Assembly: GCA_027559495.1 (NCBI GenBank)
Contig: JAMXSV010000008.1
Span: 1,984,001 to 2,048,000, forward strand
Direction: 5' to 3'
Length of the DNA stretch: 64,000 bases
From: Aurifilum marmelostoma
Lineage: Eukaryota > Ascomycota > Sordariomycetes > Diaporthales > Cryphonectriaceae
Under the pieces are notes generated by a model. It was not told the origin of the DNA and made no database searches. It saw only the letters and a list, made by a program, of their open reading frames with translations. This document shows positions 46,045-57,112 of this stretch, piece after piece. The position numbers and the translations under genes are program-made. Within the stretch, counting starts at the first letter, position 1. Every line of letters begins with the position of its first letter.

Positions 46045-47967
46045 CTATGCGGTCAGCCCCATGCCCTTGCCGATCTTCTTAACCAGTGCCTTCTTGAGAT
46101 ACCATTCGCGGGCAAGCGATCGAGTGGTCTTTGCGAACACTGCGGGTGCGACCCTTCCTCTCTCTACGGCGCGGCCAAGTACGAAGATTGCGTCGGCCAG
46201 GGCGCGCTCCTCGGCGACAAGGTCGTAGAGCTGGTTGCCTACCACCGTCGGTGCCACAAGCAGCTGGTCGATGTCTGGCTCGGGCAGACTTGCGCTGTCC
46301 TTGACGACATCGTCGGCACGGCGCATCGTGTCGCGCAGGATTGCAGTGTTGTTCTGCAGCAGGTTTGAGAGCTGTGTCATGGCGCCGATCTCGGACTGCA
46401 TGGTGCCCATCGCGCCCAACATTGCGGTTCGCTGGGCTTGTAAGCCCTGCAGGCTCGAGTCGTTCTGTTCGCGGACACGCATGCGCATCTGATAGAGTGT
46501 AGTCGCGAGCTGGTGGAGCAAGGCATCTTTCTCGGGGTTCGGTGGTATTGGAGGTGCCGGGACGGATGATGGGGAGGGTATGCTCAACGTCAAGGGCTCG
46601 TCCATCAGATCCGGCGGCGGTGGAGGCTTCTGCTTCGGCTGTGGTGGCGCGGCCTGCGCTGGTAGCTGCTGCTGCCATTGCTGCTGTTGTTGTGCTGGTG
46701 GCGGCGGTGGACCTGGATATTGCGCATGGCTTTGAGGGGGGAAGCTCGAGATATGACGAGGGTCGGCTGGGGTAACGGGATGAGGCGGGGAAGCCCCTCC
46801 TTGGTATGAAGATGGCACGGGAGATGGCTGGTAAGGAGGCTGAGCTGCATAAGGCCCAGCTGCAGGATATGTATATGGTGGGCCGGGCTGTTGCGACTGC
46901 TGTTGCGACTGCTGTTGAGCCTGGGGAGGCAGAGGCGGTGCGCTATCGTATCTTGACATGCGGTTGTTCTGGATAGACGGTGGATGAGGTGGTGGTGACT
47001 GCACGCCAGAGCTGGGACTATATTGACTTGGCGGTTGCTCTACACCGGGCGGTGGAGGAGGTAGTGGAGGTGCGCCACCTGCTCGTGTAGGTTTTTGATT
47101 GGGCTTCGGAGGCGGAGCAGGTGGTTGACCGTTGGGCACAGGGCTCGAGTGTATCGAGCTCGACGGTCTGGCGGAGAGCTCTTGCGGTAATGGGGGCACA
47201 GGTGGTGGTGTCGGGGTAGCCTGTTGCTGTGCATGAGGAGGAGGAGGAGGCCGTGATTGTTGTGCTTGTCCTCTTGCGATAACGGGAGGTTCCTTGGCGA
47301 AGATATCTTGTAATATGACAAGAAAGTCACGGATATTCGATTTCTGTCACAGAACCCATCAGTATTATTGCGCTGTCCCGCCCGGATTCCGGGTCAACAT
47401 ACATCCCAATAGTCTGCCCATCCAACAAGATATGGATGATAGACCTGGCCTTGTGGATCGACATGCTGCCCAGGACGGACCATCATGGTCTCTGTGGGCG
47501 TGGCGTAGACGAGAGGAGCCTCTCGTGGGTATGCGTGGGGGACCCATAGTGAGATGGGAAAGCGGTACGTTGTGCCTCGAAAGAGGACTGGTATCGTGCC
47601 CGAGAGACGAAGGAGCAGGGCAGATGAGCCGTTAGGGAAGGCTATCAAGAAGAGACCCGTGTTAGTCTGGGGGTCGTCCTGCGAGACGGAGACGTATAGC
47701 GATCGGAGGGAGAGCGGGTGCAGTGCGTACTGTGGACGTCTGTCCTTGGAGACAGAGACGGGTATTGAGACAGCGCCTGGGCTACGTCGTTGTATGTGCG
47801 GTTGACATCGTGATATTCCTATCGGAAAAAGACGCGAGGGTCAGTGGGGTGAATAACTCGAGGCAAGAGATGCTGTGACGAAAGAAAACCCCCCCGCCCC
47901 AAGCGCAAGAACATACACTGGTCAGGACGCTGTAGAGCCAGTTGAGGACATGCTGCGGAACGACCAT
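46045..47967 (-). CDS. vps23: ESCRT-I subunit Vps23 (TSG101 homologue)
   Basis: Four exons on the minus strand, 47967-47917, 47818-47731, 47641-47403 and 47343-46045, give 558 residues. The N-terminal UEV domain (about residues 1-150) includes LSGTIPVLFRGTTYRFPISL, WVPHAYPREAPLVYATPT and the strongly conserved HVDPQGQVYHPYL. A long Pro/Gln-rich region follows (about 165-390), then a coiled-coil core (LHQLATTLYQMRMRVREQND) and the C-terminal steadiness box (about 490-555: AEERALADAIFVLGRAVERG). Vps23 binds ubiquitinated cargo on endosomes and starts multivesicular-body sorting; in filamentous fungi it also serves the PacC ambient-pH pathway. All three joins restore the UEV domain in phase. Confidence 0.93.
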
Positions 47968-49506
47968 CGTTATCTTCTTGTTGAAGATGGAAGGACAAAG
48001 TGAGCGGCAGCCGTCACCGGAGCATGGTAAAAAGAAGGTGGTTGTTGGAAAGTCGGTGTTGAGGTTGGTTGCATCGTGTGTGTAGTTGCATCACTGTCCG
48101 TTGGCCCCTCAGCGCAGCCAACGCAGCCCAGCCTTGGCGACATGACATGGTGGGTGCCCCTCAGGTCGCAAGCTCCAGTTGCGGTCTAGCTAGCGAGACG
48201 CCCTCGAGCTTCTCAAGGCTGTCTAACAAGGGCCCTGTAGGCGGGCAGTGACTAGCTTGCTTTGGTACCCGACCCAACGGTTCCAGGGCGTCATAGCGCT
48301 AGAGGCGCCGATGTGCGCGTGCTGACAGTGGGCAGTGGCACGTTCACAATTGCTGCTGGGTGACCCTGACCTATGTAGAGTGGCGCCTTGTCTGGGGAAG
48401 AGACCTGGCCTCACTGCCAAGCAACTTCTATCACTGGAAAATTTTACCTTCTCTTCAAGCAATCCGAGTCATCGTCATAGCTGCGCGTGTCTACTTTTGC
48501 CTTTCCGTCGACATGATCTATATATCTGTCTGGATTCAGGTCTCCCCGTTTTCCTCTATCGCCAAACCCTTTTCGTTTTCGAAGAGGACGAATTGCAATG
48601 GCGGTGGTTGCTCTCATAAGAAGACCAACTGCTACGAGACGCAGTGGTTCCACATCGCGGCCGAGCCATGAAACTCGGGTTGATTGAAAGTGTGTACAGC
48701 AGGTTTCTGTAAAACAGCCTACACGACTCAGAACACTCACGCTTCAGCGTTTTTTACATGTATACCATGTAAAGGCTTAGTATTGAAAGGATAGGCGAGG
48801 GCTGGTCGGGCGGCCCCGGGACCGGAGACATGGAAAGATTTGCCTCCCACATGCGCTTCCGCATCCCTCCCCCCTTCTCTCTCCCCCAATTGGAGGACAA
48901 GACACACTGCGTTGCATTATTTTGGATTGCATTGCGAGGAAGACTAAGGGGACATGGATCGGGTCGGCTTAGCGATTGACAATCAACACACACAGCAGCA
49001 AGACGCGACAGGATCAGGCCAGAACAAGAATGGCACCACAACAAGTCTCTTTTGTTGTTCCTCTTCATGTCGGCGCAAAACCGGCGGCCTGGTTGCTGTG
49101 TGGATTTGTCACATTCTGTCCATTAATAACAGAGTAAGGCCGAGCGGCATTTCTCGTTCAGTCAAAAGTACTTATTAAGTCATGGCCCTGTCCCCTCTCT
49201 TCCTCTTCCCCTTGTTCTTTCTCAACCAACTCACTTTTCCCTACACCACCCACGCCTCAGAGTGTACAATTTTCGAGACATTGACGCATGCCAGCAACAC
49301 AAAAGAGCTTCCGCACGGCTGAGGGGTATATCAGAGCAGATTCTGTATACTCCTTGCGTCAGGACTTTTACCCTTTCTGCTGAACAGCCTCACAGCTGAA
49401 CCTCAAGGCTTTGAAACACGCCAATCAACTACAGACCTCCTGCACTAGGTCTTTGTTTGTAAACAGCCGTCTGTTGTCGAGATACACAATCTCCTCCGGC
49501 CAAGTC
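47968..49506. promoter_or_regulatory. Divergent promoter region, 1.5 kb
   Basis: The region between the divergent VPS23 and indoleamine dioxygenase starts. The last about 300 bases are C/T-rich in the manner of a fungal promoter. I see no gene in it. Confidence 0.5.
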
Positions 49507-51069
49507 ATGCTACCTCCCATCCCAGTATTGTCCAACTATGGAATCTCTCCAGCACGAGGCTTCCTCCCAGGAGGTCTCCCCTTGACGAGGCTTCCTGATC
49601 CATACTACAACAAATGGGAGGCCATCACGGCCAACCTGCCGGCTCTGATCCTCAGCGGGCGTCTTCGGAGCGTCATTGATCGCCTGCCCGTGCTCTCCAC
49701 CACCGGTCTGGAACACGATGCGGAATGGAGGAGGGCCTACAGCCTGCTGATCTTCATGGCTCACGGCTACATCTGGGGTGGTGACAGCCCCAGTGAGCGT
49801 CTGCCGCCTGCTGTCTCGGTTCCACTGCTTGCCGTCTCAGAGTACCTCGAGATCCCGCCCGTTGCGACCTATGCTGGTCTCTGTCTGTGGAACTTCAAGC
49901 CCTTGTTCGTGGACGAGGACATCGATGACCTCGACAACCTCGCCACACTCAACACCTTCACTGGCTCTTCAGACGAGTCGTGGTTCTACCTCGTCTCCGT
50001 CGCCATCGAAGCCCGCGGCGCACCCATCATCCCCCTCATGCTGACAGCCATTGCTGCTGCGCGCGAGGGCGACACTGCCACCGTCACCCGCTGTCTGCGC
50101 GCCTTTGCTGAGCGTCTTGATGACCTGGGCACCCTCCTCCACCGCATGAACGAGCACTGCCACCCGACCATCTTCTATGACCGCATCCGGCCGTTCCTGG
50201 CCGGCAGCAAGAACATGGCCGAGGCAGGACTCCCCAACGGGGTCCTGTACGAAGTGGACGACACCGGACGCGGCCAGTACCGGCAGTACAGCGGTGGCAG
50301 CAATGCGCAGAGTTCCATTATTCAGTTCTTCGACCTGGTCCTGGGCGTCGAGCACCGACCGACTGGTGTGAGAGCTGGCGCATCTGCCGATGGCTCTGCC
50401 TCCGACTCCGATGCTAGCCGTGGCAGGGCTCCTGCGCCCCAGCACAACTTCATCATGGAGATGCGCAAGTACATGCCGGGCCCACACGCGCGCTTCCTCA
50501 ACGATGTCGCCTCCGTCGCCAACATCCGTGACCTTGTCGAGGACCAGGGCCGGCACGACGAGGAGCTCCGTGTCGCTTACGACGCCTGTCTGGCGATGCT
50601 GAGCAAGCTGCGCGACCGCCACATCGCCATCGTCACTCGGTACATTGTCACGCCCTCCAGGGCAGAGCGCGCCCGTAGCCGCAGCCGCAGCCCAAAGGCC
50701 GTCCGCCAGCGCGTGAACCTCGCCACGGCGTCTCGCCAGCCGCAGCAGCCGGCCCGCACCACACAGGTCGCTGGCAGTGGCAAGAGAGGACCGCAGGGGA
50801 TCGCACTGGATACGTCGGCCAAGAAGGACCTCAAGGGCACGGGCGGCACGCAGCTCATGTCGTTCCTCAAGCAGGCCAGGGACGAGACGGGTGATCCGGC
50901 TGTCTCGGACTGGGCTCGGAGATTTATGAGCCGACTGCCTCGCAGAGAGGGACGAGGTGATTTCTTCTTGGGCAAGGAGGAGCGCCCTGTTGAGGAGGTT
51001 GAGGTTGCTGGGCTAGCGGGAATCTGGACGATGGAGGACGACTTTGGTGGGATCTGTATCACTGGTTGA
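49507..51069 (+). CDS. Indoleamine 2,3-dioxygenase
   Basis: A single exon of 520 codons. I chose ATG 49507 (MLPPIPVLSNYGISPARGFL) over an in-frame ATG 32 codons upstream because the family alignment starts here. Diagnostic blocks are NKWEAITANLPALI, GGSNAQSSIIQFFDLVLG, and HNFIMEMRKYMPGPHARFL, in which the first His matches the proximal heme ligand. The C-terminal GGTQLMSFLKQARDETGD is also typical of fungal IDOs. The enzyme opens the indole ring of tryptophan to N-formylkynurenine, the first step of the kynurenine route to NAD. The protein is longer than the animal enzyme (about 400 residues): it has an Ala/Ser-rich insert before the heme His and an Arg/Ser-rich insert (ARSRSRSPKAV) near the C-terminus. 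Confidence 0.93.
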   Translation: MLPPIPVLSNYGISPARGFLPGGLPLTRLPDPYYNKWEAITANLPALILSGRLRSVIDRLPVLSTTGLEHDAEWRRAYSLLIFMAHGYIWGGDSPSERLPPAVSVPLLAVSEYLEIPPVATYAGLCLWNFKPLFVDEDIDDLDNLATLNTFTGSSDESWFYLVSVAIEARGAPIIPLMLTAIAAAREGDTATVTRCLRAFAERLDDLGTLLHRMNEHCHPTIFYDRIRPFLAGSKNMAEAGLPNGVLYEVDDTGRGQYRQYSGGSNAQSSIIQFFDLVLGVEHRPTGVRAGASADGSASDSDASRGRAPAPQHNFIMEMRKYMPGPHARFLNDVASVANIRDLVEDQGRHDEELRVAYDACLAMLSKLRDRHIAIVTRYIVTPSRAERARSRSRSPKAVRQRVNLATASRQPQQPARTTQVAGSGKRGPQGIALDTSAKKDLKGTGGTQLMSFLKQARDETGDPAVSDWARRFMSRLPRREGRGDFFLGKEERPVEEVEVAGLAGIWTMEDDFGGICITG

Positions 51070-52227
51070 TATTACTGTCCCACACAGGTCGGAGGGCGTA
51101 TCTTCCAAAAATCTCTTAGACCAGCCGACACTCAGAAGGGGAAGCAAATCAGCTTGTTGTTGCCTATTTCAGATCCAGTACTGGCATCTTAACACCGTGA
51201 ACACTGTTGGATAGCTCAGAACGCCCACTGTTGCACACAAACAAGTACACGCCTACCCACACATTAAATTCTCTCTCCACATTCTGAACCAAGGTATGCA
51301 ACAATGCAGTAACAGGACCAGGGTCGGAAGGCATCGTCAATTCCTAAATAGACTCGGCTCACACATCCAAAAGCGGGAATGGCTGTCCGCACCACCGCTC
51401 GGCCGAAATTCCCCCCTTCTTGCTCTGGCAGCTGTCATCAATCAGACGGGCCCACGTGCATTTATTTTAATCTCTCGTGCGCGTGAGGCACTTTATGCCT
51501 GCATCTTCACATGTTTCGATGTGGTCTCTGCATTTTATCTCCACGGAACCCCACGCGAGAAGGGTCCCGCGGACAAACTTCCCTGACTCCCATTTCGTAA
51601 GGATCACGGATGTAACGTCAAGTTCGACGTGCTCAAGCCATGAGTTTTGAGATTGCTCCTGAGCATATTCGTCGAACACATGAATGGGACGTGAAGTCTC
51701 TTCTGAAAGCAATTTTCACGAAGATACTAGTTGTCTGATCATTCAATCCGCTTGTGCATCGCTATGAAACCTTTGGTATTTGTAAAGAGCGAGACCGAAC
51801 CTCAGAGAGAATCTGCCGAGACGAGGTCTCGGGAGAGCCCTTGCTCAAGTCACCGTGGATACTGGTTGACGTCCGGAGGAGAGTAGTAATTGTGGTTTTA
51901 TCGACGAGGGTAAGGTTCCCACTTCTGCAAGTCCAAGGTATCGCCAATACGACTCAAAGCGAGTGAAGTTTCCCCGAGACGTGAGTGCTTCCGTTGTCGC
52001 TTTTTGACATACCGAGAACCCAAAAGATGCTCCATACGACTCATGATGTGGATAACGCCATCACCCAGCGAGTTTATAATGAGATATATCATGGGTTTGC
52101 CGCCTCGTCGGGCGTTCCCCAGCGGTCTCTGTCCCTAGGGGAATCTTCAGCCTCATCCTCCTCCTCCGTTGGTCTCAGCACTGTATTTATGTACCAACTG
52201 GCAAGGTGATCCTTCTGTCCCTTCAAC
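51070..52227. other. Intergenic region, 1.16 kb
   Basis: A tandem interval with no supported gene. It holds the dioxygenase 3' region and the promoter of the secreted-protein gene; a TATTTATG element lies about 45 bases before the next start codon. Confidence 0.5.
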
Positions 52228-53730
52228 ATGGCTACCATTGCTCTTCTCGCTATGGCCTCCTTGGTCCTCGCCGGCTCAACAGATGCCGCCTCCTCCAGCA
52301 ACATCACACTGGGGCCCATCACGCAGAACGGCACCACCCCATCGTCAGCATCAGCCGTAGACACCTTTACACCGCAGACAGACCTGGTTCTCTCGTATGG
52401 TCTCAATAGTACCAAATACGTCAACGTTAGCCTAACGACAACCTCTCCTGGAGTGCTGCTCGAGAGCATCGACAGCATCACTGCAGTGGACTGTGCAGTG
52501 AACAGTGTGAGCATGGTGTTCGACAGCAGCGAGGCTCTGGACGCCGCCTTTGCCGAGTGGAGTGATTATGACGAGCTCGTGCTGGTTACGAATCACATGG
52601 GCGATTGTGACACGGAGTTTGAGAGAGGCTTCTTTGTAGCGGCGGCGTGGGCGAGTGATCCGAGTGCGCTGTCTCTTGTGGCGAGTGCTCAGAAGTCGAA
52701 TGTCACGGATGTTGCTTGTGAGATGACAGCCCATACCCCTTTTCTTTCAGGTGTTTTGTTTTCTTACACACATTGCCATTCTTCAATCTTCTCTACTCAT
52801 TCTTCTGTATTTCCGCCATGCTGACATCTCCTTCCAGCCTACATGCGCGCCAACTTTTCAGGGCTCCCGTCCACCAGCACTCTCACCCCCTCCGCAGGGC
52901 GCAGGCGAGACGTCGTCGTCGACCCCTCAGACGTGACCGTCGCCACAGAATGGGAACTTCCCTCCACCACTCTGTACGAGTATGATCCTTACTTCACGGC
53001 CAAGGCCGACAGCGGCGCCGTGGCGCTATCCGTGACGCTGGGTGGCTATCTTGACCTGGACATCGCCTCGGCCACCCTCGCCTCGCTGTACGTTGACGTC
53101 GAGACCACCACCTCTGTGGACGTGGTGCTCGAGCTGGACGTCACCGCCCCTTACGACGGGACCTTCTCGTACGGCGACGGGGTCGAGTATTACCTCGTCA
53201 ACGTCCCTGGCATCCTGACCTTCGGCCCTGCTCTCACCTTCGCCGTGGGCGCAGAGATCAGCGTCGACGCGGCCGTGGACCTCGTGCTCGACCTCGGCGC
53301 CGACATTGACAACGGCACCGTCCACCTCGATCTGGTCGGGGACGGCACCACGGCTGCGGGCTGGACGCCGAGCTACCACGCCAACCTGACTATCGGCGAG
53401 GAGGCAGCCGTGGGCGTTACCCCGTTCGTCTCCGTGACGGTCGAGCTCGAGTTTGAGATCCTGGGCGGGCTACTGGACCTCAGTGGAGGGCTCACGCCCG
53501 AGGTATTGTTCCCTGTCACCGCCACCCTGGACGCTGCGCAGGATATCAATGCCGGGACGGGAACCAACGTGACGGTGACGCAGGTTGTGGATGGTACTGG
53601 GTGTAGCAATGGCGTCGAGGTGGTGAGTGATTTCGAGTTCAACCTGGAACTATTTGTTACCGAGTTTTGGTCCGAGTCGTTGTATAATGTCACTGTCCCG
53701 ATTGCAGATGAGTGTTATTCTTGGGTTTGA
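52228..53730 (+). CDS. Secreted beta-rich fungal protein (DUF7029/DUF7223-like)
   Basis: Two exons, 52228-52717 and 52838-53730, give 460 residues. A signal peptide (MATIALLAMASLVLAGSTDA) is followed by an Asn/Thr-rich stretch with several N-glycosylation sequons. Two likely beta domains follow: about residues 48-170 (with DCAVNSVSMVFDSSEALD, the end DVASYMRANFSG) and about 205-460, built of alternating hydrophobic strands (LGGYLDLDIASATLASLYVD). The layout resembles fungal secreted proteins annotated only as DUF7029/DUF7223, often cell-wall or extracellular, some GPI-anchored. I see no clear GPI signal at this C-terminus (ECYSWV). Family naming is from memory and only moderately sure; no activity is known to me. 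Confidence 0.78.
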
Positions 53731-54059
53731 GGGGGATCATGGCCAGGAGGGGAGATATAGATGAGGTTCAGTATGTAATTAGAGCTGGAAATATACCGGT
53801 AAATATTGTGATATACAAAGTGTTATAGGAGACTCGAGCATGCAGCATGTTCCCGAGCGCGCTATAAAGGCACGAAGAAAGAATTTTAAGACAGGAGGTC
53901 GGATATTTGAGCTCAACGAGTCTCGCGTCGCCTCTTAGTAGTGATGTTTGCCTTGGCTGATTGCCTCCATACAAATATCACCATCGACACACTGTCAAAT
54001 GAGTGATGTTGTACCTATTGAACTGAACGATGTATATGTGCTGCATGATAGTCACTTAT
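53731..54059. other. Convergent 3' intergenic region
   Basis: An AT-rich interval between convergent stop codons; nothing coding seen. Confidence 0.55.
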
Positions 54060-54485
54060 TTATCGTCGAGATTGTGAACCGGGCGCTGGTATTGACCCTG
54101 AGGCTTCAGGTGCAAGACTCAGCGATCCCAATGGATCTTCGTCTTCGTTCACCTGGCTCCTTTCAGGTTTCTTCGCCGTCTTCTTCTTACAGGCGAAATA
54201 CTCCAAGGCTGCAGCACTTTTTGTCCTCCTCGAAACTATTGGGCTCGACGCCCCTGATGAGGACTGATTGCCCTTGCCCCTCCCCCTTTTGTTCGATTTT
54301 GTTTTCTTCTTGCAAGCAAAATACTCCAGGGCGGCGTGGTTGCTAATCATGATGCTCTTCCACCTCGGAATGGATTCAGGGCTCTTGCTTTTACGCGGCG
54401 TCGTGATAGGATCATGCGCCAATCCCTCACCACCGAGTGCTCCAGACATCTTTGGCTCCGTTGTAACTCCCTTTGGTTTAGACAT
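54060..54485 (-). CDS. Small basic protein with two copies of an ALEYFACKKK motif
   Basis: A single minus-strand frame of 141 residues from the ATG at 54485; an in-frame ATG exists 58 codons upstream, but the intervening sequence looks like a leader. The protein is Lys/Ser-rich with no signal peptide. The decapeptide ALEYFACKKK occurs twice, at about residues 52-61 and 93-102, each followed by Thr and basic residues; the block before each ends in Ala-Ala. A related motif occurs in the gene at 57.1-58.0 kb. No known domain. Size and composition suggest a lineage-specific gene, and transcription is unproven. Confidence 0.5.
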   Translation of the reverse strand: MSKPKGVTTEPKMSGALGGEGLAHDPITTPRKSKSPESIPRWKSIMISNHAALEYFACKKKTKSNKRGRGKGNQSSSGASSPIVSRRTKSAAALEYFACKKKTAKKPERSQVNEDEDPLGSLSLAPEASGSIPAPGSQSRR

Positions 54486-55294
54486 TGTGTATGTTTGTTG
54501 ATGTTCGCTGCAGAAGGTAGGTCTGCCCTGAACTTTATGGTGACCTTGGACTTGAATGTGGCGAGGAGGACGAGAAGGGGGTCCCGTAGTGTGGTATCTG
54601 ATAGTTGAGACCTTATGAAAGTGAATGATAGTCTCCCACAATGGGCATGTGTCTAGCAATGGTATTTATCTCCTCGTGGGACTTACATATAAGTCTTGCT
54701 TGCCGCCTAAAAATAAGGTTGTAACAGATGACACCTCGTTGAGCGATCACTCCTAGCCCGGCCTAGCCTGACGGTACAATGGTCAATATTTGGTATTCAG
54801 AAGTCCGTGACCAAGTACTTAGGTGATTGTATGGGCGCTAATAGGTACATTCAAAGTGCTAAATATCTCAGTAGATTCTCCTGGCATGATTCATGTCACT
54901 TTTAGGGTATAGAGGAGGCATTAGTGAGTGTCTCTAGAGCCCTGGAGGCGGGCCGTGTCTACTGAAAAACTTGAGGACATCCACTTCAGATGGAGCAGCA
55001 ACAAGATCACTATCTTTCACGTGTTTGTTTTGCAATATCACTGGAAAACTCAAAAGTTTATGTCATTTTTTCCCTCGATACAAGCATAGCCTTCTCGGGA
55101 TTCCTCGCTCATCCGTAGCGCGAAGAAGTTAAAAGCAAAGTGATCAGCTCACAAGAAGTGTCAAAGTTTGTCAAATGATTCAGAGCCAATCTACTGAGGA
55201 GTCTGATTCATGTGATTGAGAAACACACCCCGAGGTAGACACCCTCAACCATTGCTGGAGCACTAGATCACCAGAAGCCGTGGCGGAGAATCTC
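54486..55294. other. Intergenic region, 0.8 kb
   Basis: No coding sequence seen. Composition is more AT-rich than the housekeeping parts of the window. Confidence 0.5.
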
Positions 55295-55984
55295 TCAGTG
55301 TCGTGATGAGTGATGTGATGAGCGATGCGAGCCATGATGTGACGAGTGCCGTGGGCCATGATGACTACCACTCCCATTTTCCCGATTATTGGATCGCGCA
55401 GCCTCTCCGCTCGCCGGCTCTTCAGCTGGAGGCGCCTGTGCAGCTGGCTCGGCAGCTTGGTGCAAACTCTCGGATGACGCCGAGGTGGTACCATGAGGAT
55501 GTTGTCCAGGATCCGCAGCGTACGCCCCGTACTGAGAGTCATCGGTGTAGTATGAATAATCATACGCGCTCCAGTCCTCGCCATGTGGCCTAATCGCGCC
55601 TCCTGCCATCCAGGTTGTAAACCCTGGCCATCGGCTGGGGCTCATATGGGTCTGAGGTCCATGAGCTCCGTAGATTCTTCCGCCGCAGAACTGCACCAGG
55701 GGCGGAGCTTCGAGAAAGCTACCGTTGCAGTCATATTTCTGGGAATAGACCCCCTCTTGTCTCTTCTGGCGACGCTCTCGCTCAGCTGGGGTTTCGTAGT
55801 GGTGTTGGTGGTGGGAACCGGACGCCTGTTGTTGCCCAGATGCCTGTTGTTGTCCGGACACCTGTTGTCCAGCAGAATGGCCCCCGGAAGTTTGATTTCC
55901 GCCTCGATGGCTTCCAGATGAACGACGCCCAGACGAGTGGTGGGACTTCTTATGGTGAGATGAAGAATGATGCCCGTGAGGCAT
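55295..55984 (-). CDS. His/Ser/Gln-rich hypothetical protein
   Basis: A minus-strand frame of 229 residues from the ATG at 55984; an in-frame ATG 41 codons upstream would add a mostly hydrophobic segment. Both ends are His/Ser-rich (MPHGHHSSSHHKKSHHSSGR at the start, HGSHRSSHHSSRH at the end). A Gln-rich repeat lies near residues 35-55, where SGQQQA occurs twice in tandem. The middle (about 75-130) looks folded, with aromatic, Gly and Cys residues (YDCNGSFLEAPPLVQFCGGR, then SRWPGFTTWMAGGAI). Terminal His clusters could bind metal, but this is speculation. I do not recognise the family. Confidence 0.5.
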   Translation of the reverse strand: MPHGHHSSSHHKKSHHSSGRRSSGSHRGGNQTSGGHSAGQQVSGQQQASGQQQASGSHHQHHYETPAERERRQKRQEGVYSQKYDCNGSFLEAPPLVQFCGGRIYGAHGPQTHMSPSRWPGFTTWMAGGAIRPHGEDWSAYDYSYYTDDSQYGAYAADPGQHPHGTTSASSESLHQAAEPAAQAPPAEEPASGEAARSNNRENGSGSHHGPRHSSHHGSHRSSHHSSRH

Positions 55985-57112
55985 GTTGATTTGAGAGCCG
56001 CAAGGCTGGCTTGTAGGCAAAACAACTTCACAGTATTGAGCCACGAAAAGACAGTTCGAGTCTTGTAATAGCCAGGCAAAGTATCCAATGACTTCGATTG
56101 TAAGCAAATTAGATCTTGTCGACGGTGCAGAAGTCCTCAGACTACAATACGGTCAACAAGTCCTTGAATAGGCACATATTTATACTCTTTTCGGTGCCTC
56201 TTGATGGCGTTTCGTGACAAATAATTGGGTTCGTGTGTCCTGCTGACGCGACGCGATTTCATGTTACAAGTTTCCCGTTTGGCCTGACTGATCTCTTGCG
56301 GCCATGATGGCACTGATTGAAAACTTCATATGACGATCAGACAGTATATGGCTGTCACGCTCGAAACAGGCTGAGAGACTGGCAGAATTTTGACGGACGT
56401 TTACTATTGATAGTCCAAGTACGATGAACAGAAGACGATGCCATATGACATTATATAGCGTGACTTGTATATTATGTTCTATGAGGCCAAAATATGGTCA
56501 GTCCCCCTTGTGTTGAACACCATAATTATATGATGCTTGCAACGATGATATCTTGCTATTTATAATTAGCTCTTTTGATGAAGGTTCAACCGAGGATTAT
56601 ACACTGATATCTGAAGATACTGTGACATTGACGACTTTGCAGGCACAGAAATATGGCAGACTGAGGGCTTTCGACCTTGGAACTCAACATGGAGCAAAGA
56701 AATCTGATTACACACATTTAAGGACACCCATTGACGTACAATCTGGAAGATTCAAAGTCCTGACCAATGCAGTTGCTAATAATACAAGTCTATATTGTTA
56801 GAGAGAGGGCCCATCACAGCATTAAAGCACCGAAAGTCAGGTATGCCTGGTTATGCGAGAGAATATGAGTATTCTTTTTGCTCCTTTTGCTTATTCAACT
56901 TTTCTCTAAATGTTCTCTTGGCCCGTGTTTCTTGCCGTTAAGTCATTACCCCCTCCCCTCCATATGGTCTTACTCTACCTGTTCAAAACATCAGAACCAG
57001 ATCTTTGCGTTATAAGCGAATTCAAGGTCAGTATTCTACGAGAGGATAGAGGTATCGAGATTGCCATCCTTCTCACAACAATGCCTTCGGTTATAGGATC
57101 ACTCGCCGTATT
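55985..57112. other. Intergenic region, 1.1 kb
   Basis: AT-rich. A plus frame of 82 codons (56553-56801) has no recognisable domain and is not annotated as a gene. Confidence 0.45.
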
